Of a stretch of 64,000 nt of DNA, positions 17,966 to 26,887 are shown in pieces; position 1 is the stretch's first letter, and every line of letters begins with the position of its first letter. Origin of the DNA: Bacillota bacterium (GTDB taxonomy: Bacteria > Bacillota > Sulfobacillia > Sulfobacillales > Sulfobacillaceae); the NCBI GenBank assembly GCA_021841025.1, contig JAKBWA010000086.1:16791-80790 (forward strand), given 5' to 3'. Under the pieces are notes generated by a model that saw only the letters and a program-made list of their open reading frames with translations, was not told the DNA's origin and did no database searches. Made by a program: the position numbers and the translations under genes.

Positions 17966-18643
17966 TTAGCGCTCATCCTGCAATTCGTGAATCATTTCGT
18001 CCAATTGATGCCGTCCAGCCCGTCTAAGCCGTTCCACCCCGATAATGTCTTTGACCCGGACCACACATTGCTCCAAGTTATCGTTTTTCACCACATAATC
18101 ATAACTCTTGGCGTGGCGCAGTTGCTCCACAGCGTTATTCAGGCGTGCATGCAGGTTCGACACTTGAGATCGGGATAAAATCCGCTTTTTCAATTCATCC
18201 AAGCTTGGAGGCATCAAAAAAATGGAGATAACTTGGCTCCAGCGCTCTTGGTATTTAATGCGACCTTTATAATCTAGCTCAATAATGCCATCATAGCCCG
18301 GAACAAAGAGTTCACGGGGAGATCCGTAATAATGGTCCCGGTACACATTCTCATACTCAAAAATTTTTCCCTGCTCCACAAGTCGTAAAAATTGCGGGAC
18401 TGAAACAAAATGATAATCAAAACCATCCACTTCCCCCTCGCGGGGAGAGCGTGTGGTAAAAGTCACAACCTTTTTCAAAGTCGGATCATCGTTTAATATG
18501 GCCCGCATCACAGAACCCTTCCCGGCCCCGGAAGGTCCGGTAAAAATGAATAATATTGGCGCTACTGTGTCCGTGTCATATCTCCCTTTCGTTCTGTCGG
18601 CTTTATGGCTAGCCCGGCTAACTGGATAGAGTCTAAATTCCAC
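17966..18643 (-). CDS. Guanylate kinase-like protein
   Basis: P-loop kinase of the guanylate kinase family: GPSGAGKGSV (P-loop), TTRSPREGEVDGFDYHFVS (GMP-binding Arg and Tyr), FEYENVYRDHYYGSPRE and LDYKGR. In canonical Gmk the last two read FLEWAEVHGNYYGT and IDVQGA, so this copy is divergent in the GMP lid. It may phosphorylate GMP to GDP or act on another nucleotide. The only in-frame ordinary start is a GTG at 18643 without a ribosome binding site, giving about 30 extra N-terminal residues. An AAAGGGAG lies nearer the P-loop but no standard start follows it in frame. Start uncertain. It lies between a nitronate-monooxygenase-like gene and a GT4 gene. Confidence 0.75.
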   Translation of the reverse strand: MEFRLYPVSRASHKADRTKGRYDTDTVAPILFIFTGPSGAGKGSVMRAILNDDPTLKKVVTFTTRSPREGEVDGFDYHFVSVPQFLRLVEQGKIFEYENVYRDHYYGSPRELFVPGYDGIIELDYKGRIKYQERWSQVISIFLMPPSLDELKKRILSRSQVSNLHARLNNAVEQLRHAKSYDYVVKNDNLEQCVVRVKDIIGVERLRRAGRHQLDEMIHELQDER

Positions 18644-18655
18644 GACATAGGCTAA

Positions 18656-19606
18656 TCAGCCCATGATAGCGTTAAGCCGTTTCCATACTGCTTCGGCCTG
18701 TTTTTCAATGCGAGTCATCAGTTCTTGAACCGAGGGAATGTCTTCAATCAATCCGGTGACTTGTCCTCCCCAGGCAAATCCTTCTTCCCATAATCCTTCT
18801 AAGGCTGCTGCCCGGTTTTTGTCGCCAGAGATATATGGAAGCAGTTCCTCCAATGAGGCCTTTGGCTCATGTGCCAGGATGGTATCAACATAAGGAGAGG
18901 GCAGAACGCGCCCGGGCAAACCAATGGACTTTTCAATAATACGCGTTTCATTTTCCTGCGTGGCCATAAGACGCTCTTTGTAGGACGGATGAGCCGGACA
19001 CTCGGTGGTGGCAACAAAGCGGGTTCCCATCTCGATACCCTCGGCGCCCAGAGCCAGTGCGGCCACCAACCCTTGTCCATCTGCAATTCCGCCGGACGCC
19101 ACGACTGGAATCTTGATGGATTCGACGACACGCCGGGTCAGAACCATAGTGCTGGTGTCATCTCGTCCCAAGTGTCCACCACCTTCTACCCCGACAGCTA
19201 CTACCAGAGATGCTCCCAGCCTCTCAGCATTTCTGGCCGCTCGTACTCCCGCCACCAGTACAATCAAAGGAATCCCTTGATTCACAATGCGAGGCGCATA
19301 CGGCTTGGGATTTCCACCCGTAAGGGAGATTGCCGAAACCCGTTCTTCGAGAGCTACCTCCAGCAAGTCATCAATGGGGCGGTGTCCCATGGCAAAATTG
19401 ACGCCAAACGGCTTGTCGGTTATCTCCCGCACGCGCCGGATTTCTTCCCGCAACTCTTTTGGTCCTTCCAAAGTTGTTGCCGTAATCTGTCCCAGACCGC
19501 CCGCAAGAGAAACTTGAGCGGCCAAAGGGGCCCGGGCAAGATAGGCCAACCCTCCTTGAATAATGGGTACTTGGATGTGCAAGAGTTCTGTCAGACGGGT
19601 GCGCAT
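18656..19606 (-). CDS. Nitronate monooxygenase-like FMN enzyme
   Basis: 316-residue TIM-barrel flavoprotein of the 2-nitropropane dioxygenase/FabK group. Markers are PIIQGGLAYLARAPLAAQVS, the FMN-binding GVEGGGHLGRDD, IPVVASGGIADGQG and ALGAEGIEMGTRF. The GGH histidine, thought to be the active-site base, is present. These enzymes oxidise alkyl nitronates with oxygen, or in FabK reduce enoyl-ACP. The length and loop pattern fit the nitronate monooxygenase side, but I cannot exclude a reductase. The ATG overlaps the HIT-protein stop by one base (TGATG), so the two are coupled. Confidence 0.82.
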   Translation of the reverse strand: MRTRLTELLHIQVPIIQGGLAYLARAPLAAQVSLAGGLGQITATTLEGPKELREEIRRVREITDKPFGVNFAMGHRPIDDLLEVALEERVSAISLTGGNPKPYAPRIVNQGIPLIVLVAGVRAARNAERLGASLVVAVGVEGGGHLGRDDTSTMVLTRRVVESIKIPVVASGGIADGQGLVAALALGAEGIEMGTRFVATTECPAHPSYKERLMATQENETRIIEKSIGLPGRVLPSPYVDTILAHEPKASLEELLPYISGDKNRAAALEGLWEEGFAWGGQVTGLIEDIPSVQELMTRIEKQAEAVWKRLNAIMG

Positions 19607-19998
19607 CACGCTAATGCCTCCCTGATTTTTTCTGCCATCGCGCTTAATTCGGGGGAGGTAGCGGGGGTCTGCTGGCGAAAATCCAAATCAGACATTGACG
19701 ACGCGGGTATCAAGTGTAAATGCGCATGAGGCACGTCAAATCCCGCTACGACAGCTGCCACTCTTTCACAGCCGGTTACGGTCTTTAACGCGTGGGAGAT
19801 AGGCTGGGCGAACACGAGAATTTCTTGCAAAAGATCCTCCGACATGTCAAAAAAATGATCCACTTCTTCTTTCGTTACAACCAAGGTGTGTCCCGGCCTC
19901 ACGGGACGAATATCCAAAAAGGCTAAAAACCGCTCATTTTCCCGAATTCGAAAACTAGGCAGTTCCATCTTCACAATGCGTGAGAACACTGAACCCAT
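19606..19998 (-). CDS. HIT-family nucleotide hydrolase
   Basis: 130-residue histidine-triad protein. The catalytic triad reads HAHLHLIP near residues 91-98, preceded by VAGFDVP. FLDIRPVRPGHTLVV is the standard N-terminal nucleotide-pocket motif. Members hydrolyse adenosine 5'-phosphoramidate, AMP-lysine or dinucleoside polyphosphates. The ATG has GAGGAGAG upstream. It heads the operon HIT - nitronate monooxygenase - guanylate-kinase-like - GT4. Confidence 0.9.
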   Translation of the reverse strand: MGSVFSRIVKMELPSFRIRENERFLAFLDIRPVRPGHTLVVTKEEVDHFFDMSEDLLQEILVFAQPISHALKTVTGCERVAAVVAGFDVPHAHLHLIPASSMSDLDFRQQTPATSPELSAMAEKIREALA

Positions 19999-20157
19999 AA
20001 CAATCTCTCCTCTTCATTGCTTGAAATTAATTCTTGTTTCGCAATCCTTCTGAAAGAATACTTTCCCTCTCATTTTCACCGTCAATCAAATCTAATACAA
20101 ACCTTACTGAGATTTTCGCGACAGGGTTCTCACGGCCCGTTTTCCTATGCCTACTGA

Positions 20158-20173
20158 CTTATGATATCATAAG
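20158..20173. promoter_or_regulatory. Perfect 16-base palindrome, possible operator
   Basis: CTTATGATATCATAAG is fully self-complementary and lies about 160 bases before the HIT-gene start. A dimeric regulator could bind it. No dedicated regulator gene lies next to it. Confidence 0.3.
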
Positions 20174-20643
20174 CCGACTGCGTGGTCGTAAGCCTGGTCC
20201 CATTCTCGCGAATTCGTGAAGGCATTGGCGTAATCCCAAGAAATTCGAGCACATCGTGTCCCAGAAATCATAACGGTCAATCTTTTTCCCTCAGAATATG
20301 ATGAAGAGTCTCGTCAAAGAAATGACGGACATAACCACAAGAGCCGCATGGTTTTGTTTTTCCGTGGCTCATCCCAAGAGCCTGGGAGAAAAACGCTCCC
20401 TTCCCTCGCCGGCCTGCCTTCGGTAATCCTTCTGCAAGGTTGGGCACAGAGCCTAGAAATTTTGGGGCAACGGCAGCGAAAAATTGTTGTTTATTCCTTA
20501 ATTGCACTCACTGTAGCAGCAAAAAAGTAGACTAGAAGATGGATGGATCCAAGAGCCCTATAGTAGTTTTCATGTCCGGTTTGATCAGGGAGTAACAGGG
20601 CTTAGGGAATCACACGATGAGACCCTATTGCCTCTGTCACTAA

Positions 20644-20841
20644 AAGAAAGATGTTTGGCTCTGGGGAAACTTCGCCGCGATAATCGCATTGCCTACTGTC
20701 ATTCCAGCGGTAAAGAAAGCGTTTCTTAATGAATCGAAAAGATATCCTAATCCTTTGGGGTTTACTCGCCTTGGGCAGAAAATGCCGTGGATTATGGCCA
20801 TGTTTTCGGTTAATCCCGGCGTTCTTTGGATCATTCTATAG
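20644..20841 (+). pseudogene. Fragment resembling the end of a membrane protein
   Basis: Between two stops one frame reads KKDVWLWGNFAAIIALPTVI, then PAVKKAFLNES and, near the end, MPWIMAMFSVNPGVLWIIL. This is hydrophobic and amphipathic as in a transporter C-terminus. There is no start codon with a ribosome binding site, and the frame upstream is closed by TAA. I read it as the remains of a lost gene. Family not recognised. Confidence 0.3.
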
Positions 20842-20993
20842 ATCAAATTCCATCATTAATTTGATCCAAGCCAGTAATCGCTTCGAAATCTTCCGCACTC
20901 AATTTTCATCGCCTCCCCCAACGCCCGCTATTCACCACCCCCCTCGTGAATGATATCTCCCGCCCCGCCACGAGAAATTCAGCGCTCAGGCCG

Positions 20994-21728
20994 CTATAGT
21001 TCCAAAAGAGCGCCAGCCGCGTAATCGCACAGGACAATGACGCCGGGATGTTCTTGCAAGATGGAAGCCGGCACCCGGGAAGTTACGGGGCCATGAAGCG
21101 CTTCAGCTAAAATGGCACTTTTACTCTGTCCCAATGCCACCAAAATGATAGTTCGGGCTTGAAAAATTGTCGCAATGCCCATGGTCACGGCCTTTTCCGG
21201 CACCTTTCGCCAGTCGCCCCCAAAAGCTTGCTGGTTAGCACGGCGCGTGTCATCGGTGAGAGTTACTTCATGAGTCTTGCTGTCCCAAGGTGTCCCGGGT
21301 TCGTTGAATCCAATGTGTCCATTGCGTCCGATCCCTAATAACTGCCAGTCAATGCCTCCCGATGCCGTAATGACGTCATCATATTTGGCAAAGTCGGGAG
21401 AAAAGTCGGGCCAAGGGAAAAAACTCTGCTCCCGGGACATGTCGGCGGGTTCAAAGAAATGCCCGCGCATAAATCTTCGAAACGAACCGGGATCTGATTC
21501 ATCAAGCCCGACATACTCATCCAAATTGAAAGTTCTCACGCCACGGAGGTTCAATTGTTTTTGACGAACCATCCGCACCATTTCCTCATATATCGGTATC
21601 ATGGTAAACCCTGTCGCCAACCCCAATTGAGAATAAGGGTAGGTTTTAATCTGACTCCCGAGGAGATCCAGAACCCGTTTGGCAACTTCTTGTGCCTGGC
21701 TATAAATTTCAATCTTCACCACATTCAC
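20994..21728 (-). CDS. nagB: Glucosamine-6-phosphate deaminase
   Basis: 244-residue NagB, converting glucosamine-6-phosphate to fructose-6-phosphate and ammonia, the step that feeds amino sugars into glycolysis. Active-site blocks are GLATGFT (phosphate loop), FNLDEYVGL (catalytic Asp), GIGRNGHIGFNEPG (His and Glu) and the C-terminal SRVPASILQEHP. Several GTG codons (21728, 21722, 21719) follow GAGG, so the exact start is uncertain by three residues. It begins 6 bases after the NagZ stop, in one operon with NagZ. Confidence 0.92.
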   Translation of the reverse strand: MNVVKIEIYSQAQEVAKRVLDLLGSQIKTYPYSQLGLATGFTMIPIYEEMVRMVRQKQLNLRGVRTFNLDEYVGLDESDPGSFRRFMRGHFFEPADMSREQSFFPWPDFSPDFAKYDDVITASGGIDWQLLGIGRNGHIGFNEPGTPWDSKTHEVTLTDDTRRANQQAFGGDWRKVPEKAVTMGIATIFQARTIILVALGQSKSAILAEALHGPVTSRVPASILQEHPGVIVLCDYAAGALLEL

Positions 21729-21734
21729 CTCGTG

Positions 21735-23342
21735 TCAGTCATTCGGTATTTCACATGCTTTGTATCCGGGCGCATAGTCTTCAACCTGCACCGCCAGCCG
21801 TCCTTCAGCCTCTTGTCCCAAAAGCGCCCCCACCGCTGCCTTCATCATCCATGGCGTTCGTTCATAGAGAGCATACACCCGTTTCGCTCCGCGTTTCTTA
21901 AACCAAGGGAATAAGTAGGGCGTACGCACAAGCCACACGGCCGAATGAGGATGGTCCCCAAGCAGTGTCCCCACCCGCTCGTCCGCGGGAGTCAATTGGC
22001 TTGAGAGGTAGATAAGCCAATCGAACTTTTCCGCCTTATTCGCCGCAGAAATGGCCTCGTCTACGGTTGCGAGCTCAATATTCACCTCGCCAAACACAAA
22101 GCCTAAAGACTCCGGTAATGCCTTTGCCGATTCCGACCCTTGCACCATCATGATCGGAGCATTTGCATCATAAATCACGTAAACGGAAGATGGGGAAGGA
22201 AAAGGGGCATTGGCCCGAGACTTCTCTATTTCTTCTGCTTGGCGATGAAGACAGCTCAGAGCCTTGCAGGATAATTTTTCCTGCAAATTCAAGGCCCGGG
22301 CCATTTCTCGCTTCATCTCGTCGGGAGGAATTTCCCTGGGCATTGCGAGCCCAGCTTTTAGTTTGGCAATCCGGGCACTGGCCTCTTCCAATCGCGACAG
22401 GGGGAGAACTCCTTGAGTCAGAGCCTCATAAATGGCATTCATCGCTTGTTTTTGCCATTCCATGCGGTGAGAAATCATGATCATATCCGCCCCGGCGGCT
22501 AAGGCCATGACGGCTCCCCGCCCCACTCCCACGGTTCTAGAAATCGCTTCCATTTCAAGACAATCGGTAGTTACAACCCCCCTAAAACCTAGCTCTTCTC
22601 GCAACAAGTCTTGCAAAACCGCGCGCGACAGCGTAGCCGGATGCAGGGAATCCAACTGATCGAACACAATGTGTGCCGTCATCAGCACCGGTATTCCCCC
22701 ATCAATGGCCGCCTCAAAGGGGACTAATTCGACTTCCTTCATGCGCTTAAGATCATGGTTGATATAGGGCAAATCCCGATGCGAATCCACCGAGGTATCC
22801 CCGTGGCCGGGAAAATGCTTGCCACAGGCAAGAACGCCAGATTTCTTGAGTCCTCGCACCATGGCCAGTCCCAAAGGTGTCACCCGCCCAGGCGAATCGC
22901 TAAATGAACGCACACCGATTACCGGATTCAACGGATTATTGTTAATATCCAGCACCGGTGCCAAATTCATATTAATACCCGCCTGTGCCAACAATTTTCC
23001 CGTCATTTCCGCAGCTTCATAGACAAGGCCGGCATCTTGAGTTGCCCCGAGCGCCATATTGCCTGGCAAGCCGGGAACATCAGGGCTCATCCGGGAAACC
23101 ATGCCGTTTTCTTGATCCGTAGCAATGATCAAGGGCTGGGTCTGTCCGTGATCTCTTGCCAGCTTTTGTAAGGTAGCCGTCAGTTCGGCAATTTGTCCAT
23201 AAGACAGAATATTGCGAGCGAAGAGAATAATATTACCCACATAATATTCCTCAATAAGTTCCTGAACTTGCGCATCAAGATAAGGACTCGGGAATCCACA
23301 GATCATAACCTGACCAATTAAGCGCTTTAACTCATCCGACAA
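21735..23342 (-). CDS. nagZ: Beta-N-acetylhexosaminidase, GH3
   Basis: 535-residue glycoside hydrolase family 3 enzyme that removes N-acetylglucosamine from cell-wall fragments. KHFPGHGDTSVDSHRDLP holds the mobile-loop catalytic Asp/His pair (DSH, about 186-188) typical of NagZ. The nucleophile is Asp260 in TTDCLEMEAI. After the barrel (to about 340) comes a ~190-residue C-terminal domain, as in Bacillus NagZ. No signal peptide is seen, so it acts in the cytosol on imported fragments. The TTG start has GAGG 8 bases upstream. With NagB, the serine hydrolase and the peptide-type importer it forms a cell-wall salvage set. Confidence 0.9.
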   Translation of the reverse strand: MSDELKRLIGQVMICGFPSPYLDAQVQELIEEYYVGNIILFARNILSYGQIAELTATLQKLARDHGQTQPLIIATDQENGMVSRMSPDVPGLPGNMALGATQDAGLVYEAAEMTGKLLAQAGINMNLAPVLDINNNPLNPVIGVRSFSDSPGRVTPLGLAMVRGLKKSGVLACGKHFPGHGDTSVDSHRDLPYINHDLKRMKEVELVPFEAAIDGGIPVLMTAHIVFDQLDSLHPATLSRAVLQDLLREELGFRGVVTTDCLEMEAISRTVGVGRGAVMALAAGADMIMISHRMEWQKQAMNAIYEALTQGVLPLSRLEEASARIAKLKAGLAMPREIPPDEMKREMARALNLQEKLSCKALSCLHRQAEEIEKSRANAPFPSPSSVYVIYDANAPIMMVQGSESAKALPESLGFVFGEVNIELATVDEAISAANKAEKFDWLIYLSSQLTPADERVGTLLGDHPHSAVWLVRTPYLFPWFKKRGAKRVYALYERTPWMMKAAVGALLGQEAEGRLAVQVEDYAPGYKACEIPND

Positions 23343-23679
23343 TCTCCCTACCTCACTTCCTCATGGCCATTACCTGCCACACGCATTTAAAAAGATTGAT
23401 GCCCTGGTTCTTCCTCTGAGACTAAAACGCCGCCAGTGTCTTGCAAAATGGTAAAGAGATGACTGATAAAGAAACGGGGCGACCGATTCTCCCCGCTGTT
23501 TGGGGCCTCTACCCTCCCCATGCGGTGTCAAAATGCCAAGACTATCCTTAGGAACTACCAGGATCTTCAGCCCGGCCATGGGCCACAGAGGCATTGTCGA
23601 CGGCGCATTTTTCTCTCTACAATCATCTTCACAATCATCTTCGCTGTACCCTCGCATTTTCTCTTTAAGATCAGGCTCT
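23343..23679. other. 337-base gap between NagZ and serine hydrolase genes
   Basis: No gene is supported. A minus-strand open frame overlaps the serine hydrolase end but has no ribosome binding site and ends in a basic low-complexity tail. The DNA contains a 12-base tandem repeat (GAAGATGATTGT twice on the minus strand). Confidence 0.4.
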
Positions 23680-24741
23680 TTAACCAAATAGACAGGCAGC
23701 CGCCGCATTATGAAAACGGCGGCGAAAATCCTGAATCTCCACTTGCCTGCCAAAGTGAACCCGGTTGGTTAATAGCACGGCCCAGTAACCCGAGCGGCGA
23801 TCAAACACCACAGACGTTCCGGTAAATCCCGTGTGACTGGCCGTTGTGGGAGGCCATAAGTCTCCAGCAATGTCATAGCTGTCTCCCCGGAGGACAAAAC
23901 CCCATCCGCGATTTCCACCCAATCCCTGGGTATGGCATTTTATTGCACTTTCTTTGACAATTTCACACAACACACCGCCTCTCCCGGTCCACATCGCCAG
24001 ATAAGGAACCAAGTCGGAAGCTTTGGCAAATAGTCCCGCATGCCCGGCTATTCCACCCATGGCTCGTGCATTTTCATCATGAACCACTCCCGCCAAAACC
24101 TGGTTGTCAATGACTTCAGTCGCCGCAAAATTTCCATCCGAGGCAGCAGGGATAAACCGGGTATGATTCATGCCCAAGGGCTTGAAGATCCGCGACGTGC
24201 AAAATGTGCTCAAATCTTCTCCCGTGACCTGAGCCACCACTGAACCTAACAGCATAAACCCCAGATCGCTGTACAGGACTCTCGTGCCTGGCTCAAAGAC
24301 TAAAGGTTCTTGAGCCGCCATGTTTATAATGGCCTCACGGTCTTGCGCCAAACGGTAAAAAGGTTGATGAGACACTAAACCTGCGGTATGTGTTAATAAG
24401 TGAAAAATCCGCACGTGACTTTTCATGCCGCTTTGAAACGCGGGAAAGTACCGAGACAAGGGAGCATCGAGTGCTAATCGTCCCTCTTCCACCAATAACA
24501 GCACTGCAGGCAGCGTGGCCACAACTTTAGTCAATGACGCCAAATCAAAAATGGTATCAACTTCCATTTTTCGGCTGTGCTGGACAACTTGGGCTTCTCC
24601 CTCGTGATATTGCCACAAAACCTCGTTCATCCGACCAACCTGAGCTACGGCTCCCGGTATCAATCTTGCTTGAACCCCATCATGAATCACTTGTCTAAGA
24701 ACATGAAATCGATCCGTTCTCACCGCCTCCTTATTGGCCAT
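23680..24741 (-). CDS. Serine hydrolase, class C beta-lactamase fold
   Basis: 353-residue penicillin-binding-protein-like hydrolase. Catalytic motifs are SLTK (SxxK, about residues 69-72), YSD in LYSDLGF (in place of YxN) and SHTGFTG (in place of KTG). No signal peptide is visible from the ATG at 24741, so it may be cytosolic like Bacillus proteins encoded beside nagZ in muropeptide operons. It could be an esterase, amidase or carboxypeptidase on cell-wall peptides. The longer frame from a TTG at 24789 has no ribosome binding site; that of the ATG is also weak, so the start is uncertain. Confidence 0.82.
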   Translation of the reverse strand: MANKEAVRTDRFHVLRQVIHDGVQARLIPGAVAQVGRMNEVLWQYHEGEAQVVQHSRKMEVDTIFDLASLTKVVATLPAVLLLVEEGRLALDAPLSRYFPAFQSGMKSHVRIFHLLTHTAGLVSHQPFYRLAQDREAIINMAAQEPLVFEPGTRVLYSDLGFMLLGSVVAQVTGEDLSTFCTSRIFKPLGMNHTRFIPAASDGNFAATEVIDNQVLAGVVHDENARAMGGIAGHAGLFAKASDLVPYLAMWTGRGGVLCEIVKESAIKCHTQGLGGNRGWGFVLRGDSYDIAGDLWPPTTASHTGFTGTSVVFDRRSGYWAVLLTNRVHFGRQVEIQDFRRRFHNAAAACLFG

Positions 24742-24892
24742 TAGCACTTCGCGCTTGGGGGGCAAAGATTTATCAACCTGTCCCCACAATAGGCAATCTA
24801 TCCCGTCACGTCACTAAAGGCCTAATTTCTTTATGTCGCCTTTACCTCTAATCCTATGCCATCTCGCATGACGTGCTGGTGTGATCCCCATC

Positions 24893-25888
24893 TTATTTCA
24901 TTGTGGCCACGACCCGTCTTACCACAGGAAAATGGCAAGCATAAGCATGGCCTGCGCCTTGCAAAACCGGGCGTTCTTTTTGGCATTTGGCTTGCGCAAA
25001 CGGACAGCGGGGCTCGTAAATACAAGCCGTGTCGGGTACTTGTTCCTGGTCGTTTCCACGTAAAGGGATAAAGCGGTCAGGTCCCGGATCTTCCAATCCT
25101 TTGAGAACCGGTACTGCGCTTAATAACGCTTGCGTGTAGGGATGGTGTGGCTGAGAAATGATTTCATCAGTGGGGCCCGATTCAACTACCTGGCCTTTAT
25201 ATATGACAAATAACTGGCCATCCTCCCCGACGTAACGAGCGGAAGCCACATCGTGCGTAATGAAGAAGAGAGATATCCCAAATTCTTGACGCAAGTCTTT
25301 CAAAAGCTTCAAAACACCGAGACGCAGTGACACGTCAATCATCGACACCGCCTCGTCCGCCACCAGCACCTTCGGCTCTACCGTCAGTGCCCGAGCGATG
25401 ACAATGCGCTGACGTTGTCCTCCGGACAACATATGGGGATATTTATTCAAAACACTTCCGGGATCCATGCCCACTCTCAGCAAGACCTCATGGACCCGGC
25501 TTTGAATCCATGCGCCATTCTTGCCCCGTTCCCGGGCAATCACCTTTAAAGGGTCCTCTAAGCTTTGTTCTATGGTTCTTGCCGGATTTAAGGCTTGATA
25601 CGGATCTTGCTGAATCAACTGCACTTGCCGCAAGAAAGTGCGCCGTTCGGCTGGAGGCAATGTCATCACATTGACTCTTTGGATCCAAATATCGCCTGAA
25701 GTGGGAACTTCCAGACCGGCCAAGATGCGTCCCACAGTGGTTTTTCCTGACCCCGACTCCCCAATTAAAGATAAAGCACCACCACCGGGAATTGAAAAAC
25801 TCATGTGACTCACAGCTTCTATGGCATCATGCCCCAAAACCCCTTTTTTGGCCGTAAACACTTTCACCAAATTTTTCACATCAATCAT
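24893..25888 (-). CDS. Opp/Dpp-type ABC transporter ATPase (second subunit)
   Basis: 331-residue ATPase with Walker A GESGSGKTT, signature LSGGQRQR, Walker B VLVADEA and switch His (FITHD). The C-terminal CIYEPRCPFAQAKCQKERP carries the four-Cys motif of oligopeptide-importer ATPases. It drives uptake with the other ATPase and the two permeases. The ATG at 25888 overlaps the preceding gene by 8 bases and has GGGGGA upstream. The longer frame would translate the other gene's end out of frame. Gene order on the minus strand is binding protein, permease, permease, ATPase, ATPase. Confidence 0.9.
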   Translation of the reverse strand: MIDVKNLVKVFTAKKGVLGHDAIEAVSHMSFSIPGGGALSLIGESGSGKTTVGRILAGLEVPTSGDIWIQRVNVMTLPPAERRTFLRQVQLIQQDPYQALNPARTIEQSLEDPLKVIARERGKNGAWIQSRVHEVLLRVGMDPGSVLNKYPHMLSGGQRQRIVIARALTVEPKVLVADEAVSMIDVSLRLGVLKLLKDLRQEFGISLFFITHDVASARYVGEDGQLFVIYKGQVVESGPTDEIISQPHHPYTQALLSAVPVLKGLEDPGPDRFIPLRGNDQEQVPDTACIYEPRCPFAQAKCQKERPVLQGAGHAYACHFPVVRRVVATMK

Positions 25889-26885
25889 GTTCTGTCCCCC
25901 GAAAACATGCCACATAACGATCAGAACCGATAGCCTCATATATGGGACGAGAGTTTTCACACTTGGGCAACCGCTTTGGACAACGGCTGGCAAATAAGCA
26001 GCCCGGAACCTTAAGCGCGGCTACATCCGGTGGAGATCCAGACAACGCGATGGCCTGATCCAAAGGTCCAGAAATACGAGGGATCGCTCTGATCAAACCT
26101 TGGGTATAGGGGTGCAAAGGATGCGCCAAGATTTCTTCGGTCGATCCCGCCTCGGCCAGTTCTCCTCCGTACATGACCACCACGTTATCCGCCAAATCAG
26201 CTACCACTCCCATATCATGGCTAATCAATATCGTGGTCAAATGACGCTCTTGGTGAATTTGACGAACAATCTCGAGGACCGACGCTTGAGAAATCATATC
26301 TAAAGCCGTGGTTGGCTCATCCAAAATGACGACCTGTGCTTCCAAAACCAATGCCAGCATAATCCCCACTCTTTGGCGCATTCCTCCCGACAGCTCATGC
26401 TGGTAGGACAAAAGAATTCGTTCGGCGTCCATCCCCATTCGCTCCAGCAATTCTTTGGCTCGGCGCAGTAAAGCTCGCAAATCCTTGATGTTGTGGGATC
26501 TCCCTAAATCCAGCACCTGTTTGCCCACACGGATAAGCGGGTTCAGGGAATTTTGCGACGCCTGAAACACAAAGCCTATGTCACGGCCACGGACTTTCTG
26601 ACGGATTTTTTTATCAATCGTCAGCATGTCCCCGGCGCCGTCCACTACAACTGAACCTTTCACGATACGTCCTGGTTTGGGAACGGCATTCATTAGAGCC
26701 ATGGCTAAAGTGGACTTCCCGGATCCTGATTCCCCTATGATTCCCGTAATTTTGCCAGGGGCAATTGCCATACTCACCCCGTTAACAGCCGGTATCTCAC
26801 CTTGGTTCGTCTGGTAAATGACATGTAAGTCTCTAATTTGCATGCCCCGAGGATGAAAATCCCGGGCCTCGAATTCCAAAGCCAA
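25881..26885 (-). CDS. Opp/Dpp-type ABC transporter ATPase (first subunit)
   Basis: 334-residue ATPase: Walker A GESGSGKST, signature LSGGMRQR, Walker B VVILDEPT and ISHD. The C-terminus has CLFASRCPKRLPKCENSRP, the same four-Cys motif as its partner. The ATG start lies 2 bases after the permease stop, with AAAGGAGGCG inside the permease end, so translation is coupled. Substrate specificity is set by the binding protein at 28.9-30.7 kb. Confidence 0.9.
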   Translation of the reverse strand: MALEFEARDFHPRGMQIRDLHVIYQTNQGEIPAVNGVSMAIAPGKITGIIGESGSGKSTLAMALMNAVPKPGRIVKGSVVVDGAGDMLTIDKKIRQKVRGRDIGFVFQASQNSLNPLIRVGKQVLDLGRSHNIKDLRALLRRAKELLERMGMDAERILLSYQHELSGGMRQRVGIMLALVLEAQVVILDEPTTALDMISQASVLEIVRQIHQERHLTTILISHDMGVVADLADNVVVMYGGELAEAGSTEEILAHPLHPYTQGLIRAIPRISGPLDQAIALSGSPPDVAALKVPGCLFASRCPKRLPKCENSRPIYEAIGSDRYVACFRGTEHD

Positions 26886-26887
26886 TG

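Larger units (their letters stand above)
19999..20993. other. 995-base gap: palindrome, inverted repeat and gene debris
   Basis: No intact gene is supported. The region holds a perfect palindrome at 20158-20173, a membrane-protein-like remnant at 20644-20841 and an inverted repeat GATCAAATT (20841-20849) / AATTTGATC (20858-20866) at its end. Other open frames on both strands lack ribosome binding sites and protein-like composition. Confidence 0.4.

Noticed and set aside
23370-23753. 127-codon minus-strand frame overlapping the serine hydrolase end
   Set aside because: No ribosome binding site, low-complexity basic tail, and it shares its start region with the coding end of a clear gene.
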